From Rhodopirellula europaea 6C (GTDB lineage Bacteria; Planctomycetota; Planctomycetia; Pirellulales; Pirellulaceae), in the NCBI RefSeq assembly GCF_000338295.1, contig NZ_ANMO01000067.1:1-64000 (forward strand): a stretch of 64,000 nucleotides of DNA, read 5' to 3'. Shown here in pieces: positions 44,949 through 54,326 of the stretch (the first letter of the stretch is position 1; each line of letters starts with the position of its first letter). Made by a program: the position numbers and the translations under genes. The notes under the pieces are model-generated. The model was not told where the DNA came from and did not search any database. It saw nothing but the letters and a program-made list of their open reading frames with translations.

Positions 44949-47900
44949 ACGCCAAGTTGGGTGACAACCAACGCTCAACTTCCGAAATCGGCCAGCCCTT
45001 GCGAGCCGCATACGATTCGATTTGGTCTTTCGTCATCCGATCGACCGTGAAGTACTTGGCATCAGGATGCGAGAAGTACAAACCACTGACGCTGGCTCCC
45101 GGCGACATCGCATAGCTCTCGGTCAGATTGATTCCGGTGTTCTTCTCGGCTTCCAACAAGTCAAACAGAGTTCGCTTTTCGGTGTGATCGGGACACGCAG
45201 GATAACCCGCCGCCGGCCGAATGCCGCGGTACTTCTCCGCGATCATGTCCTCGTTAGACAGGTTCTCTTCCTTGCCATACTGCCACTGCTCGCGAACTTG
45301 TTGGTGCAAGTATTCCGCAAAGGCTTCGGCACAACGATCCGCCACCGCAGAAGCGATGATCGAATTTTCGTCGTCGAGTTCTTTCTTGAATCGCATCGAC
45401 AATTCTTCCGCACCCAATCCAGCGGTCACGGCAAAGCCACCGAGATAGTCCTTGCGACCACTGTCGACAGGAGCGATGTAATCCGCCAGCGAGCGGAAAT
45501 CCTTCTGCCCGCGACGTTCCCATTGCTGACGCAAGCAATGGAATCGCGTGCGTTCTTCCGTTCGCGACTCATCGGTGTAAACGATAATGTCATCACCGTC
45601 CGATGCCGCTGGCCAGAAACCGTACACGCCTTTGGCTTGAATCAGTTTCTCATCGATAACTCGGTCGAGCATCTTGTTCGCTTTCTCGAACACCTCTTTG
45701 GCAATCGGTCCAACCGTTTCGTCTTGGAAGATCTTCGGGTACTTGCCCTTCAGCTCCCAAGTCATGAAGTACGGCGACCAATCGATGTAGTCACGAAGCG
45801 TTGCCAGCGGGAAGTCATCGAGCACCTTCGTCCCAATGAATTCAGGTTGGTCAATGCGAACCGTTTCCCAATCCGTTTTGAATCGCTTCTCGAGGGCTTG
45901 TTCATAAGGAACCAAGGTCTGCTTGCGTTCGCGGAAGCTGCTGACCAGCTTCTCTTGTTCGCTGACATTGGCTTCCAAAAATGCATCGCGAGAATCGTCA
46001 CTGAGCAACTTTTCCACGACGCCAACACTGCGACTGGCGTCCAAGACGTGCAACACCGGACCGTCGTATGCCGGTGCAATCCGAACCGCCGTGTGCTTGG
46101 CACTCGTCGTTGCACCGCCGACCAACAATGGCTTCTTCATCCCGATGCGTTTCATCTCGCGAGCGACATGAACCATCTCATCGAGGCTGGGTGTGATCAG
46201 CCCTGACAAACCAATCATGTCAGCGTCTTGCTTGACGGCTTCCTCCAAAATCTTTTCGCTGGAAACCATCACGCCCAGGTCGATCACTTCGTAGTTGTTG
46301 CACTGCAACACCACACCGACAATGTTCTTGCCGATGTCATGAACGTCGCCTTTGACCGTCGCGATCAAGAACTTGCCGCGAGCTTTGTGATCTTGAGTTC
46401 CAGCCTCGACCTTTTCCTGTTCCATGAACGGTTCGAGGTAGGCGACCGCCTTCTTCATCACGCGTGCGGACTTGACGACCTGAGGCAAAAACATCTTGCC
46501 TTGACCAAACAAATCACCCACCACACTCATGCCAGCCATCAACGGACCTTCGATGATGTGCAAGCATTTGTCGTAGTGCTGGCGAGCCTCTTCGGTGTCT
46601 TCAACAATGTATTTGTCGATGCCTTTGATCAGAGCATGCTTCATCCGCTCTTCGATCGAGTTCTCTCGCCATGCCAAGTCTTCGCCAGACTTTTTCTTGC
46701 CGCTGCCTTTGACCGTCTCAGCGAATTCCAACATTCGATCCGTCGCATCGTCACGGCGATTCCAAAGCACATCCTCGACATGCTCCAGCAAATCCTTCGG
46801 GATCTCTTCGTAGACTTCCAACTGCCCCGCGTTGACGATCCCCATGTCCAAACCGGCCTTCACGGCTCGGTACAGAAACGCGCTGTGGATGGCTTCGCGA
46901 ACCGGGTCGTTGCCACGGAAGCTGAAGCTGATGTTGCTGACACCGCCGCTGGTCTTTGCACCGGGACATTCTTTCTTGATCCGTTCGACCGCGTTGACGA
47001 AATCAACTGCGTAGTTGTTGTGCTCTTCCATCCCGGTCGCAACCGTCAGGATGTTGGGGTCAAAGATGATGTCTTCCGGTGGGAAGTCGACCTTGTTGAC
47101 CAACAAGTCATACGCTCGTTTGCAAATCCGAACCTTGTTGTCTTCGTCGGCGGCTTGACCTTCTTCGTCGAACGCCATCACGACCGTCGCCGCACCGTAT
47201 TGGCGCACCAACCTTGCCCGGCGGAGAAACTCTTCTTCGCCGTCTTTCAGAGAGATCGAGTTGACGATCGCTTTGCCCTGCACGTTTTGCAATCCAGCTT
47301 CGATGACTTCCCAGCGACTGCTGTCGATCATCACGGGTACCGCGGCCACGACGGAGTCACCTGCGATCAAACGCAAGAATCGCGTCATGGCTTCGACGCC
47401 ATCGAGCAAAGCGTCATCGAAGTTCACATCGATGATCGTTGCACCGTTCTCGACTTGTTCGCGCGCAACCTCGACCGCTTCGTCGTACTCTTCGTTGCGA
47501 ATCAAGCGAGCGAACTTGCGACTGCCCGTCACGTTGGTGCGTTCACCGACCATCGTGAATGGGATCTCGGGCCGCATCACCATTGGCAACTGACCCGACA
47601 ACCGAGTCCAAACCGGACCGCCCTTGTCTTCTTGTTTGGGTTTGCAATTCTTGACCCGTTCCGTCATCGCACGGATGTGATCAGGAGTCGTTCCGCAGCA
47701 ACCGCCAAGAATGTTGATCCAACCGTTGTCGGCGTACTCACCAACGATCTCTGCCATCGGCTTGGGGTCCAAGTCGAACGCGCCCATCTCATTGGGCAAC
47801 CCAGCGTTGGGGTGACAGCTGATTGGCAGCCCGGTCGCTTTGGACATTTCCTCCACGTGCGGACGCATGATGTCTGGCCCGAGGGCACAGTTCATCCCGA

Positions 47901-48639
47901 CCGACAACACGGGGAAGTGTGACAGTGCGGTGACGAAAGCTTCGACGCTTTGACCACTGACAAACGTTCGTCCACCTTTGTCGAACGTTCCGGAAACCAT
48001 CACAGGAACTCGCCGACCGCCTTCGTCAAAGTAACGCTGGATCGCGAACAAACACGACTTCAGGTTCAACGTGTCGATGGCCGTTTCAGGCAGCAGGATA
48101 TCCACGCCCGCTTCGCACAGCGATTTCACTTGGGCGTAGTAACTGTCGGCCAGCTTGTCGAACGTGGTCGCTCGAAAAGCAGCGTCCTCGACGTCGGTGC
48201 TGATGGCGAGCTGCATCGTTGTCGGCCCAATCGAACCAGCAACAAAGCGAGGTTTGTCGGGTGTCTTTTCGGTCCACTGATCCGCGGCTTTGCGAGCACA
48301 CGCGACCGCGGCCACGTTGATCTCGTCGACCAAATCCAACGGGAGATCAAACTCGACCATCCCGATCGGCGACGCACCAAACGAGTTCGTTTCGACGATG
48401 TCGCTGCCGGCTTCGTAGTACTTGGAGTGGATCTCGGTGATCTTCTCAGGATGAGTCAGGCACAAAATGTCTGAGAAGTTCTTCAGGTCTTTGTGGTGGT
48501 CAGCGAACCGGTCGCTACGCACCGCCGCTTCATCCAATTCCAACCGCTGGATCATCGTCCCCATCGCACCATCGAGCATCAAAATGCGTTCGCGGATGAG
48601 TTCGGCGAGAAGCTGATCAGTCGACGTGGCTTGCAACAT
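44935..48639 (-). CDS. metH: Cobalamin-dependent methionine synthase
   Basis: 1234 residues from the ATG at 48639 ([20 protein letters not shown]). The four expected modules follow in order. The homocysteine domain has the Zn ligands in [14 protein letters not shown]. The methyl-H4folate domain has [18 protein letters not shown]. The cobalamin domain has [17 protein letters not shown], whose His is the lower axial ligand. The activation domain ends in [15 protein letters not shown]. It methylates homocysteine to methionine and needs B12 and SAM. The long 5' region may be regulatory. Its 3' end overlaps the GT39-like gene. Confidence 0.96.
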   Translation of the reverse strand: MLQATSTDQLLAELIRERILMLDGAMGTMIQRLELDEAAVRSDRFADHHKDLKNFSDILCLTHPEKITEIHSKYYEAGSDIVETNSFGASPIGMVEFDLPLDLVDEINVAAVACARKAADQWTEKTPDKPRFVAGSIGPTTMQLAISTDVEDAAFRATTFDKLADSYYAQVKSLCEAGVDILLPETAIDTLNLKSCLFAIQRYFDEGGRRVPVMVSGTFDKGGRTFVSGQSVEAFVTALSHFPVLSVGMNCALGPDIMRPHVEEMSKATGLPISCHPNAGLPNEMGAFDLDPKPMAEIVGEYADNGWINILGGCCGTTPDHIRAMTERVKNCKPKQEDKGGPVWTRLSGQLPMVMRPEIPFTMVGERTNVTGSRKFARLIRNEEYDEAVEVAREQVENGATIIDVNFDDALLDGVEAMTRFLRLIAGDSVVAAVPVMIDSSRWEVIEAGLQNVQGKAIVNSISLKDGEEEFLRRARLVRQYGAATVVMAFDEEGQAADEDNKVRICKRAYDLLVNKVDFPPEDIIFDPNILTVATGMEEHNNYAVDFVNAVERIKKECPGAKTSGGVSNISFSFRGNDPVREAIHSAFLYRAVKAGLDMGIVNAGQLEVYEEIPKDLLEHVEDVLWNRRDDATDRMLEFAETVKGSGKKKSGEDLAWRENSIEERMKHALIKGIDKYIVEDTEEARQHYDKCLHIIEGPLMAGMSVVGDLFGQGKMFLPQVVKSARVMKKAVAYLEPFMEQEKVEAGTQDHKARGKFLIATVKGDVHDIGKNIVGVVLQCNNYEVIDLGVMVSSEKILEEAVKQDADMIGLSGLITPSLDEMVHVAREMKRIGMKKPLLVGGATTSAKHTAVRIAPAYDGPVLHVLDASRSVGVVEKLLSDDSRDAFLEANVSEQEKLVSSFRERKQTLVPYEQALEKRFKTDWETVRIDQPEFIGTKVLDDFPLATLRDYIDWSPYFMTWELKGKYPKIFQDETVGPIAKEVFEKANKMLDRVIDEKLIQAKGVYGFWPAASDGDDIIVYTDESRTEERTRFHCLRQQWERRGQKDFRSLADYIAPVDSGRKDYLGGFAVTAGLGAEELSMRFKKELDDENSIIASAVADRCAEAFAEYLHQQVREQWQYGKEENLSNEDMIAEKYRGIRPAAGYPACPDHTEKRTLFDLLEAEKNTGINLTESYAMSPGASVSGLYFSHPDAKYFTVDRMTKDQIESYAARKGWPISEVERWLSPNLAYDPS

Positions 48640-48994
48640 GGATAACCCAAAAGCAGGCGAAGGGATGAAAATCAAAGAGGGTGAGAAAAGACGCCGTTTT
48701 CCCGCACGTTTGAACCGATATCTTCGTCGCCTACCAACAAACGAGCAACCCGAACGGCAGAGACGAACGCAATTTTCAAGTGGGTGACGAGTGCATCCGT
48801 CGCTCGGTGGTCCTCCACCGGGATGATCGCGGGATCGGCAGCGGCCCGTCAGGCACCATTTTGTTGCTCAAGCAGGACACACCGACCAGCCTTCAGGTTC
48901 CCTTGTTGGCATTGCAAGATAGGATGTGGCTCGCGCGTGGTTTGCCACGCCGAACACCTTCCCCAAACCACATTTCTCTATAGAGAAAACCATC
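48640..48994. other. 355-bp divergent region between metH and an amidohydrolase; candidate structured metH leader
   Basis: No gene is supported. Read on the minus strand (the metH direction) it contains a perfect hairpin CGGTGG-AGGA-CCACCG (about 48814-48829 on the plus strand) and other GC-rich helices. I compared it by eye with cobalamin, SAM-I and SAH riboswitch cores and found no convincing match. The 16-bp palindrome near 48973 belongs to the amidohydrolase side. Confidence 0.4.
48973..48988 (+). promoter_or_regulatory. Perfect 16-bp palindrome just upstream of the amidohydrolase start
   Basis: TTTCTCTATAGAGAAA lies six bases before the ATG at 48995. The GAGA in its right arm is the only Shine-Dalgarno-like sequence there. 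It could be an operator, or in RNA a small hairpin that hides the ribosome binding site. No second copy was noticed in the window. Confidence 0.45.
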
Positions 48995-49831
48995 ATGTTG
49001 ATCGATTCGCACCACCACCTTTGGGCCTACGATCCAGAAGAATACGGCTGGATCAGCGACGACATGAGCGTCCTTCGCCAGGACTTCCTCGCCGCACAAT
49101 TACGCGAGATCGCCGCTGAAAGCGGAGTCGATGGCTTCGTCAGCGTTCAGGCTCGTCAGTCGATGCGAGAAACCGAGGACCTGCTGAAAATCGCTTCCGA
49201 AGAACCCTTGATTCACGGCGTGGTCGGCTGGATCGGCTTGGCGGATTCCGACATCGAATCGCAGTTGGAATCCGTCTCCGGTACCGACAAGTTGGTCGGC
49301 ATGCGACATGTTGTCCAAGACGAACCGGACGATCGATTTCTCGATGGCCAAGCGTTCAACCACGGCGTCTCGCTGCTCGGCCAACACAACTTGGTCTATG
49401 ACATTCTGATCTTCGCCAAACAGCTTCCCGCCGCGATCGATTTCGCGGACCGCCACGCGAGTTTGCCGATGGTGGTCGACCACATTGCCAAGCCACCGAT
49501 CTCAGGCGGCAAGATGGATCCCCAGTGGGAACCTCACTTCAAAGAACTCGCCCGCCGCGAACATCTGACCTGCAAGTTCTCTGGCGTGGCCACCGAAGTT
49601 CGCGACGCCGAATGGAACATCGAAACCATTCGTCCGTACTGGGACGTTGCTTTGGAAGCCTTCGGGCCGCAGCGTCTGATGTTCGGCAGTGACTGGCCAG
49701 TGTGCTTGCTCAGAACCGGCCACAAACAATGGCTGGACACCGTTCGCGAATTGGCCTCGGAATTGAGCGACGACGAACAAGCCGCCTTCTTCGCCGGCAA
49801 CGCCATCAAGGCGTATGGGTTGGACGCCTAA
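48995..49831 (+). CDS. Amidohydrolase 2 family protein (COG3618 lactonase-like)
   Basis: 278 residues from the ATG at 48995 (MLIDSHHHLWAYDPEEYGWI). DSHHHLW supplies the HxH metal-type motif, and WPVCLLRTGHKQW with the preceding MFGSDWP is the C-terminal Asp motif of the PF04909 superfamily. MVVDHIAKPPISGG is typical of the L-fuconolactonase / L-rhamnono-lactonase-like branch. The substrate is probably a sugar lactone, by family resemblance only. It diverges from metH with 355 bp between. A REP-rich gap follows. Confidence 0.87.
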   Translation: MLIDSHHHLWAYDPEEYGWISDDMSVLRQDFLAAQLREIAAESGVDGFVSVQARQSMRETEDLLKIASEEPLIHGVVGWIGLADSDIESQLESVSGTDKLVGMRHVVQDEPDDRFLDGQAFNHGVSLLGQHNLVYDILIFAKQLPAAIDFADRHASLPMVVDHIAKPPISGGKMDPQWEPHFKELARREHLTCKFSGVATEVRDAEWNIETIRPYWDVALEAFGPQRLMFGSDWPVCLLRTGHKQWLDTVRELASELSDDEQAAFFAGNAIKAYGLDA

Positions 49832-49835
49832 CGAT

Positions 49836-49860
49836 GTAGCCGGATTCGCCAAGAATTCGG
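49836..49860 (+). repeat. GTAG hairpin (REP-like), CCGGATTC stem
   Basis: The sequence is identical to 29150-29174. Confidence 0.8.
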
Positions 49861-49903
49861 AGCACGATGGATGCAATGCCGGATGCCACCGCCGAGGGGA
49901 GCT

Positions 49904-49926
49904 CACGGCGGAGACCGCCGTGCTAC
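49904..49926 (-). repeat. GTAG hairpin (REP-like), CACGGCGG stem
   Basis: The stem, triloop and GTAG are identical to 29207-29229, although the sequence before it differs. Confidence 0.8.
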
Positions 49927-49960
49927 AGGTTGCCCGCCGACATGGCTCGCCCAAGCCCGT

Positions 49961-49985
49961 CCGAATTCTTGGCGAATTCGGCTAC
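49961..49985 (-). repeat. GTAG hairpin (REP-like), CCGAATTC stem
   Basis: On the minus strand GTAG is followed by CCGAATTC, loop GCCAA, and GAATTCGG: a perfect 8-bp stem. It is opposed to the copy at 49836. Confidence 0.8.
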
Positions 49986-49993
49986 GGAGACAT

Positions 49994-50057
49994 GTAGGCC
50001 ATGTCTCACATGGCATCCGAACCGATGCTTTGGAACAAAGCGAGGCGAGCAAGCAAC
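49994..50057 (+). repeat. Left half of the composite GTAG element (hairpin plus tail)
   Basis: GTAG-GCCATGT-CTC-ACATGGC (49994-50014) is followed by the tail with GCTTTGGAACAAAGC (50037-50051) ending GAGGCG. The opposed right-end hairpin present at 29348 and 43590 is absent here; other modules follow instead. Confidence 0.75.
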
Positions 50058-50121
50058 GCACGCCAATGCGTCGCTCATTTCATAACCCGCCGCGTTAGCA
50101 AGGCCACCAAAACCCGACCCC

Positions 50122-50748
50122 TCAACCTGACATCTCGGGGTTGAGGCTGGGGTCGTTGTACATCTTCATTTGGCGGTACGTCTTGTGACGTTTGCGGCCA
50201 GCGAAAATGTCATCGATCAACGTTTGCAACGACGCCGAAAGATCCGCGTGTTGGACTTGGCAAAGCAACCACCTCGCCTCCACCTTGGATCGGTGCCCGG
50301 CATCGACATCCTGCCGTTGCAACTGCTCGGCGTAATGAAACAAACGCAGCGACATGATCGACAACCGGTCAATCGCACTGCCGGGCGTCTCGGTGTTGAT
50401 CGGAGCGTCTTCAGCAACCACCACGCTCGATTGCTGGATGAATTCCGTGATCGCGTCGTCCAGCTTTTCGATCCAATCGTTTCGCTGTTGATTCAGCCGA
50501 TCGATGGAACGTTTGACTTCCGCGATGCGAGCATCGGTCACGTTTGGATTGCGTGCGACGTCTTCTTCGTGCCACAACTTGAAATTGAAAGCGTGTTGCT
50601 GGCACACCCAACCCAGCCAACCCGAGTACGGGTTGGCCATGGGTTCATCGTGCCACCGGCGGACGCAATCGATCTGCAATTGCGTCCAGTCTTGGACCGA
50701 ACCGGTGACCTTTGGAATGCGGCCTGAATCGTCAGCGGGGCCGCTCAC
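50122..50748 (-). CDS. DUF4254 domain protein
   Basis: 208 residues starting MSGPADDSGRIPKVTGSVQD. The family pattern is clear: NPYSGWLGWVCQQHAFNFKL, then WHEEDVARNPNVTD, SIDRLNQQRNDWIEKLD and IDRLSIMSLRLFHYAEQL. It is an all-helical cytoplasmic protein with no known enzymatic role. The start lies only 4 nt after the ilvC stop, so it is the last gene of an ilvN-ilvC-DUF4254 operon. DUF4254 genes elsewhere often sit beside glycosyltransferase or LPS genes, so linkage to branched-chain amino acid genes is notable. Confidence 0.85.
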   Translation of the reverse strand: MSGPADDSGRIPKVTGSVQDWTQLQIDCVRRWHDEPMANPYSGWLGWVCQQHAFNFKLWHEEDVARNPNVTDARIAEVKRSIDRLNQQRNDWIEKLDDAITEFIQQSSVVVAEDAPINTETPGSAIDRLSIMSLRLFHYAEQLQRQDVDAGHRSKVEARWLLCQVQHADLSASLQTLIDDIFAGRKRHKTYRQMKMYNDPSLNPEMSG

Positions 50749-50752
50749 CGGA

Positions 50753-51757
50753 TCAAACTTCTTTTTCGTCGATCCAGTTCATCATGCGGCGAAGGCCGAG
50801 ACCGATTTGCTCGACACCGTGCAAACGTTCGCGACGACGGGTCGCCTTGAAGAAAGGAGCACCCGCACGGTTTTCGCTGATCCACTTGCGAGCGAACTCG
50901 CCTTGTTGGATCTCTTCGAGAACCTTCTTCATTTCGGCTTTGGTTTCATCGGTGATGATGCGTGGGCCGGTGACGTAATCGCCGTACTCAGCGGTGTTGC
51001 TGATGCTGTATCGCATGTAGCTCAAGCCACCTTCGTACAACAAATCGACGATCAACTTCAGTTCGTGCATGCACTCGAAGTAAGCCATTTCAGGCTGGTA
51101 ACCAGCTTCGACCAACGTGTCGAAACCAGCTTTGACCAATTCGCTGACACCACCGCACAAGACAACTTGTTCGCCGAACAAGTCGGTTTCGGTTTCTTCC
51201 GCGAAAGTGGTTTCGATGACACCACCGCGAGTTCCGCCGATGCCCTTGGCGTATGCCAAACCGATTTGCTTGGTGGTTTCCGAAGCACCTTCGCCCAGTG
51301 CGATCAACGCAGGAACGCCGCCGCCCTTTTCGTACTCGCTGCGGACCAAGTGGCCGGGGCCCTTGGGAGCGACGAGCAGAGTGTCGATGCCCTTGGGAGG
51401 ATCGATTTGACCGAAGTGAATGTTGAAACCGTGCGAGCACATCAACACGTTGCCTTCGGACAAATTGTCACGAATCGAATCGCGATAGATGTCCGCTTGA
51501 ACTTCATCGGGAAGCAACACGTTGATGACGTCGGCTGCCTTGGTGGCCTCGGCGATCGACATGGGCTCGAACCCGTGCGAGACGGCCAAGTCGTAGTTTG
51601 CACTGCCGGGACGCTGGCCAATGATGACCTCGCAACCGCTGTCACGCAGGTTTTGAGCTTGGGCGTGTCCTTGCGAACCGTAACCCAAGATCGCGACCTT
51701 CTTGCCTTTCAAGTGGGACAGGTCGGCGTCGTTTTCGTAGTAAATGGTGGCTGCCAT
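50753..51757 (-). CDS. ilvC: Ketol-acid reductoisomerase
   Basis: 334 residues ([20 protein letters not shown]), the class I length. The NADPH loop is [20 protein letters not shown]. The Mg2+ and substrate residues lie in [20 protein letters not shown] and in the C-terminal knotted domain ([20 protein letters not shown]). The enzyme converts acetolactate or acetohydroxybutyrate to the dihydroxy acids of valine and isoleucine synthesis. It sits 61 nt downstream of ilvN. The large subunit ilvB is not in the window. Confidence 0.96.
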   Translation of the reverse strand: MAATIYYENDADLSHLKGKKVAILGYGSQGHAQAQNLRDSGCEVIIGQRPGSANYDLAVSHGFEPMSIAEATKAADVINVLLPDEVQADIYRDSIRDNLSEGNVLMCSHGFNIHFGQIDPPKGIDTLLVAPKGPGHLVRSEYEKGGGVPALIALGEGASETTKQIGLAYAKGIGGTRGGVIETTFAEETETDLFGEQVVLCGGVSELVKAGFDTLVEAGYQPEMAYFECMHELKLIVDLLYEGGLSYMRYSISNTAEYGDYVTGPRIITDETKAEMKKVLEEIQQGEFARKWISENRAGAPFFKATRRRERLHGVEQIGLGLRRMMNWIDEKEV

Positions 51758-51818
51758 GAGAAGTCACTCAGGGTGTGTGGGGAAAGATGATTTGGAAGGG
51801 ATCGGTACAGAATCGGTG

Positions 51819-52358
51819 TTAGGCTTGGACGGTTTCGGCAGCGGGCTCACTCGAGGTGATTTGCGAACCACTGCGAACCATCGCGATCCGGCCCGTCCGG
51901 ACCAGTTCGACGATGCCATAGCGATCGATTCGTTCAATGAAAGCCTGGACCTTGTTGGCTCGGCCGCTGATTTCGATCATCACTTCCCCTTCGCCGACAT
52001 CGACGATTTGACCGCGGAAGATATCGACCAATTCGCGAATTTCGCTGCGGACGCCACCTGCGGGTGCGGTGACTTTGACCAGCAGGAGATCGCGTTCGAC
52101 GTAATCGTTGGAGCTGATATCCAGCACACGCACGACCGTGACGATTTTCTCGAGTTGTTTGCGGACTTGGTCGAGGACTTGGTCGTCGCCGACAACGACA
52201 AACGTCATTCGCGAAAGCGTTGGATCCTCGGTTTCACCGACAGCCAACGAATCAATGTTGTAACCGCGGGAAGCGAGCATTCCGGAAATGTGTGCAAGCA
52301 CTCCGGGCACGTTTTGAACGAGCGCCGAGAGCAAATGACGTTGGTTGGGACTGGCCAT
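51819..52358 (-). CDS. ilvN: Acetolactate synthase small (regulatory) subunit
   Basis: 179 residues from the ATG at 52358 (MASPNQRHLLSALVQNVPGV). The N-terminal ACT domain (residues 5-80) has the typical VQNVPGVLAHISGMLASRGY, where valine binds. The C-terminal ALS_ss domain follows (AGGVRSEIRELVDIFRGQIV). It activates the catalytic subunit and gives valine feedback. The open frame extends upstream but only this start fits the family. A possible attenuator-like structure precedes it (52389-52445). Confidence 0.94.
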   Translation of the reverse strand: MASPNQRHLLSALVQNVPGVLAHISGMLASRGYNIDSLAVGETEDPTLSRMTFVVVGDDQVLDQVRKQLEKIVTVVRVLDISSNDYVERDLLLVKVTAPAGGVRSEIRELVDIFRGQIVDVGEGEVMIEISGRANKVQAFIERIDRYGIVELVRTGRIAMVRSGSQITSSEPAAETVQA

Positions 52359-52388
52359 GAAAATGCCTGTGAGTCGCCATGTGAGAGC

Positions 52389-52445
52389 AAAAAAGATCGC
52401 CAATCGCGTCGAAGACGCGACAAATACAACGGAAGGGTCGCGATC
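52389..52445 (-). promoter_or_regulatory. Attenuator-like stem-loop and T-run in the ilvN leader
   Basis: In the ilvN direction, GATCGC (from 52445) can pair with GCGATC (to 52395), which is followed at once by six T. The loop contains a further perfect stem TCGCGTC-TTC-GACGCGA (52404-52420). A competing pairing CGCGAC with GTCGCG would use the left arms of both stems. Mutually exclusive stems, one ending in a T-run about 30 nt before the ilvN ATG, fit transcription attenuation. No leader peptide with its own stop was found. Confidence 0.4.
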
Positions 52446-52682
52446 AAGAGCGACGCATGATAATTTTGGAGGTTGACGCTGCCAAGGGCTTCGGACCAAT
52501 CGCTGCAAACTCGTTGCTCGATCTGCCGGGACAGAGCACTTCCAGACGCCGAATGTTCGCAAGCAGCCCCGCTTGGGAAGCCAATTCCTACGGAACCAGC
52601 TCGCCTCTCGAACCTGTTCCTGCCATTTTTTTCCCTCATTCACCTAACTTTCAGCCCTTTCTGTTCCTGAGCGACCCACTGC

Positions 52683-53486
52683 ATGAGCTTTCGCATCGAT
52701 TTGCCGGTCTATCGAGGGCCAATCGATCTGCTGCTGTACTTGGTCCGCCGCCAAGAATTGTCGCTGACGGAGATGTCGCTGGCCAAAGTGGTCGACCAAT
52801 ACGTCGCTCACTTGGACGTACTCCAGGAGCTTGATCTGGGCGAAGTTGGTGATTTCCTGGAACTGGCCGCCACCTTGGTGGAAATGAAAAGCCAGGCGGT
52901 TCTTCCCAAAATTGAAGACGAAACCGCAGAAGAAGCCGTCGAAGACACCCACGAAGCGTTGGTCGAACGCCTCCTGCAATACAAAGAAATTCGCGACGCG
53001 GCGGCTGTGCTGGACGAAATGTCCGCTCGTTGGCAAACCCGATTTGAACGCGTCGCCGACGACCTCCCGACCCGCCGCAACGATCCGGCCGATCAACCTA
53101 TCGTCGAGCTGGAGATCTGGGACTTGGTCAGTGCCTTTGGACGGATCATGCGTGAATCCGCCGGGCCACCGGCCACCGAGGTCATCTACGACGACACCCC
53201 CATTCACGTCTATATGCAAAAGATCCACAAAGAACTGGCGGTCCACCCCCGTGTTCCGCTGGTTGATTTGGTGTCCGCCGGGCAACACAAATCGGCCTAC
53301 ATCGGTTGGTTCCTGGCCATGTTGGAACTGACTCGGCACCACGGTGCTGCGGTCGACCAAAACGACGAAGGTGAAATCGAAGTCGTGCGGACCGAACGCT
53401 ATTCAGACAATTTGAACGTCAACGAAGTCGACAACTACGGCACCGACTCGATCGACAACAGCAACATGCCGATCCGGATGCGGTGA
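52683..53486 (+). CDS. scpA: Segregation and condensation protein A
   Basis: 267 residues (MSFRIDLPVYRGPIDLLLYL). The N-terminal helical domain binds the SMC neck; LLLYLVRRQELSLTEMSLAK and LELAATLVEMKSQAVLP are characteristic. The C-terminal winged helix is around PRVPLVDLVSAGQHKSAYIG. It is the kleisin subunit of the SMC-ScpAB complex that compacts and segregates the chromosome. scpB is not adjacent. Its TGA overlaps the next start (TGATG). The 324-bp gap to ilvN (divergent) holds both promoters. Confidence 0.93.
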   Translation: MSFRIDLPVYRGPIDLLLYLVRRQELSLTEMSLAKVVDQYVAHLDVLQELDLGEVGDFLELAATLVEMKSQAVLPKIEDETAEEAVEDTHEALVERLLQYKEIRDAAAVLDEMSARWQTRFERVADDLPTRRNDPADQPIVELEIWDLVSAFGRIMRESAGPPATEVIYDDTPIHVYMQKIHKELAVHPRVPLVDLVSAGQHKSAYIGWFLAMLELTRHHGAAVDQNDEGEIEVVRTERYSDNLNVNEVDNYGTDSIDNSNMPIRMR

Positions 53487-54325
53487 TGGTCGACAACATT
53501 CCAATTCTTTCGCATGTCCATGATGGACTGACGATCGAGGGCTATTCGCGTGCCGCCGTGCAAACCTGCTGGCGAGTCAACGAACTCAAGTTGCTCTTTG
53601 ATGTCGGAGTCCAACCCTGGGACTTCATGGGCACGCCGACCATGTTCATCTCGCACGCGCACCTGGATCACATCGCGGCTCTCCCCGCGTATGTGTCCCG
53701 CCGCCGAATGATGAAGATGGATCCGCCAATCATCTACCTGCCTGATTCAGCGGTCGACATGGCGTGGAAGGTGTTGCAAACCTTCCGCAGCCTCGATCGT
53801 GGCGCGATGCCGTGCGAGTTGATCGGATTGCTGGATGGCGACGAAACCAAAATTGGTCGTGAGTACGTTGTGAAATCCATGAACGTGCATCACACAATCG
53901 ATGCACTCGGGTTCATCGTCTATCAACGTCGACACAAACTCAAACCCGAGTACCTGGACCTGCCCGGCGAAAAAATTCGCGACCTGAAGATGGCCGGCAC
54001 CGAAATCACGACCGAGCAACGCGTGCCCGTGTTCGCTTACACCGGCGACACATCACCCAAGGGATTGGACAACAATCCCGAGTTCTATGAGTCCAAGATT
54101 CTGATCAGTGAACTCACGTTTGCTGCGCCCGAACATCGCCGATCGAAAATCCATAAACATGGTCACATGCACGTGGATGACTATCGCGAACGAGCGGACA
54201 ACTTCAAGAACGAACTGATCATCGGGTCTCACGCCAGCACGCGTTACACCGACGTCCAAATCCGACGCTTTGTCAAAAAAGCATTGCCCGGCATGCTGGA
54301 CGACCGGCTGAAACTTTGGATCTAA
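53486..54325 (+). CDS. MBL-fold metal-dependent hydrolase (RNase Z-like)
   Basis: 279 residues from the ATG at 53486 that shares its A with the scpA stop. The metal site SHAHLDHIAAL is the HxHxDH motif; FAYTGDTSPKG supplies the later Asp and GSHAST a later His. Length and the GDTS motif fit the RNase Z/ElaC-like or related phosphodiesterase branch. The long flexible arm of true RNase Z is not evident, so tRNA 3' processing is only one option. It lies between scpA and hemW, one nucleotide from the latter. Confidence 0.85.
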   Translation: MVDNIPILSHVHDGLTIEGYSRAAVQTCWRVNELKLLFDVGVQPWDFMGTPTMFISHAHLDHIAALPAYVSRRRMMKMDPPIIYLPDSAVDMAWKVLQTFRSLDRGAMPCELIGLLDGDETKIGREYVVKSMNVHHTIDALGFIVYQRRHKLKPEYLDLPGEKIRDLKMAGTEITTEQRVPVFAYTGDTSPKGLDNNPEFYESKILISELTFAAPEHRRSKIHKHGHMHVDDYRERADNFKNELIIGSHASTRYTDVQIRRFVKKALPGMLDDRLKLWI

Positions 54326-54326
54326 C

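Larger units (their letters stand above)
49832..50121. other. Convergent intergenic region filled with dispersed palindromes
   Basis: No gene. In order: GTAG hairpin 49836-49860 (+), hairpin 49904-49926 (-), hairpin 49961-49985 (-), hairpin plus tail 49994-50057 (+), then an inverted copy of the AACCCGCCGCGTT module at about 50083-50095. It is a second version of the 29150-29290 array, with an extra hairpin inserted and the right end replaced. Confidence 0.75.

Noticed and set aside
46228-47922. 564-residue plus-strand ORF
   Set aside because: It is a shadow antisense to metH, with Arg/His/Asp-rich composition and no family features.
48640-48994. Cobalamin, SAM-I or SAH riboswitch upstream of metH
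   Set aside because: Partial resemblances such as AAGGGAACC exist, but the conserved core elements do not appear in the correct order.
52205-52639. Leu/Ile-rich frame SLLIATLPLYLSRL as an ilv leader peptide
   Set aside because: It has no own start near the stem and no stop before ilvN, so it cannot be called a leader peptide, although the RNA structure is kept as a candidate.
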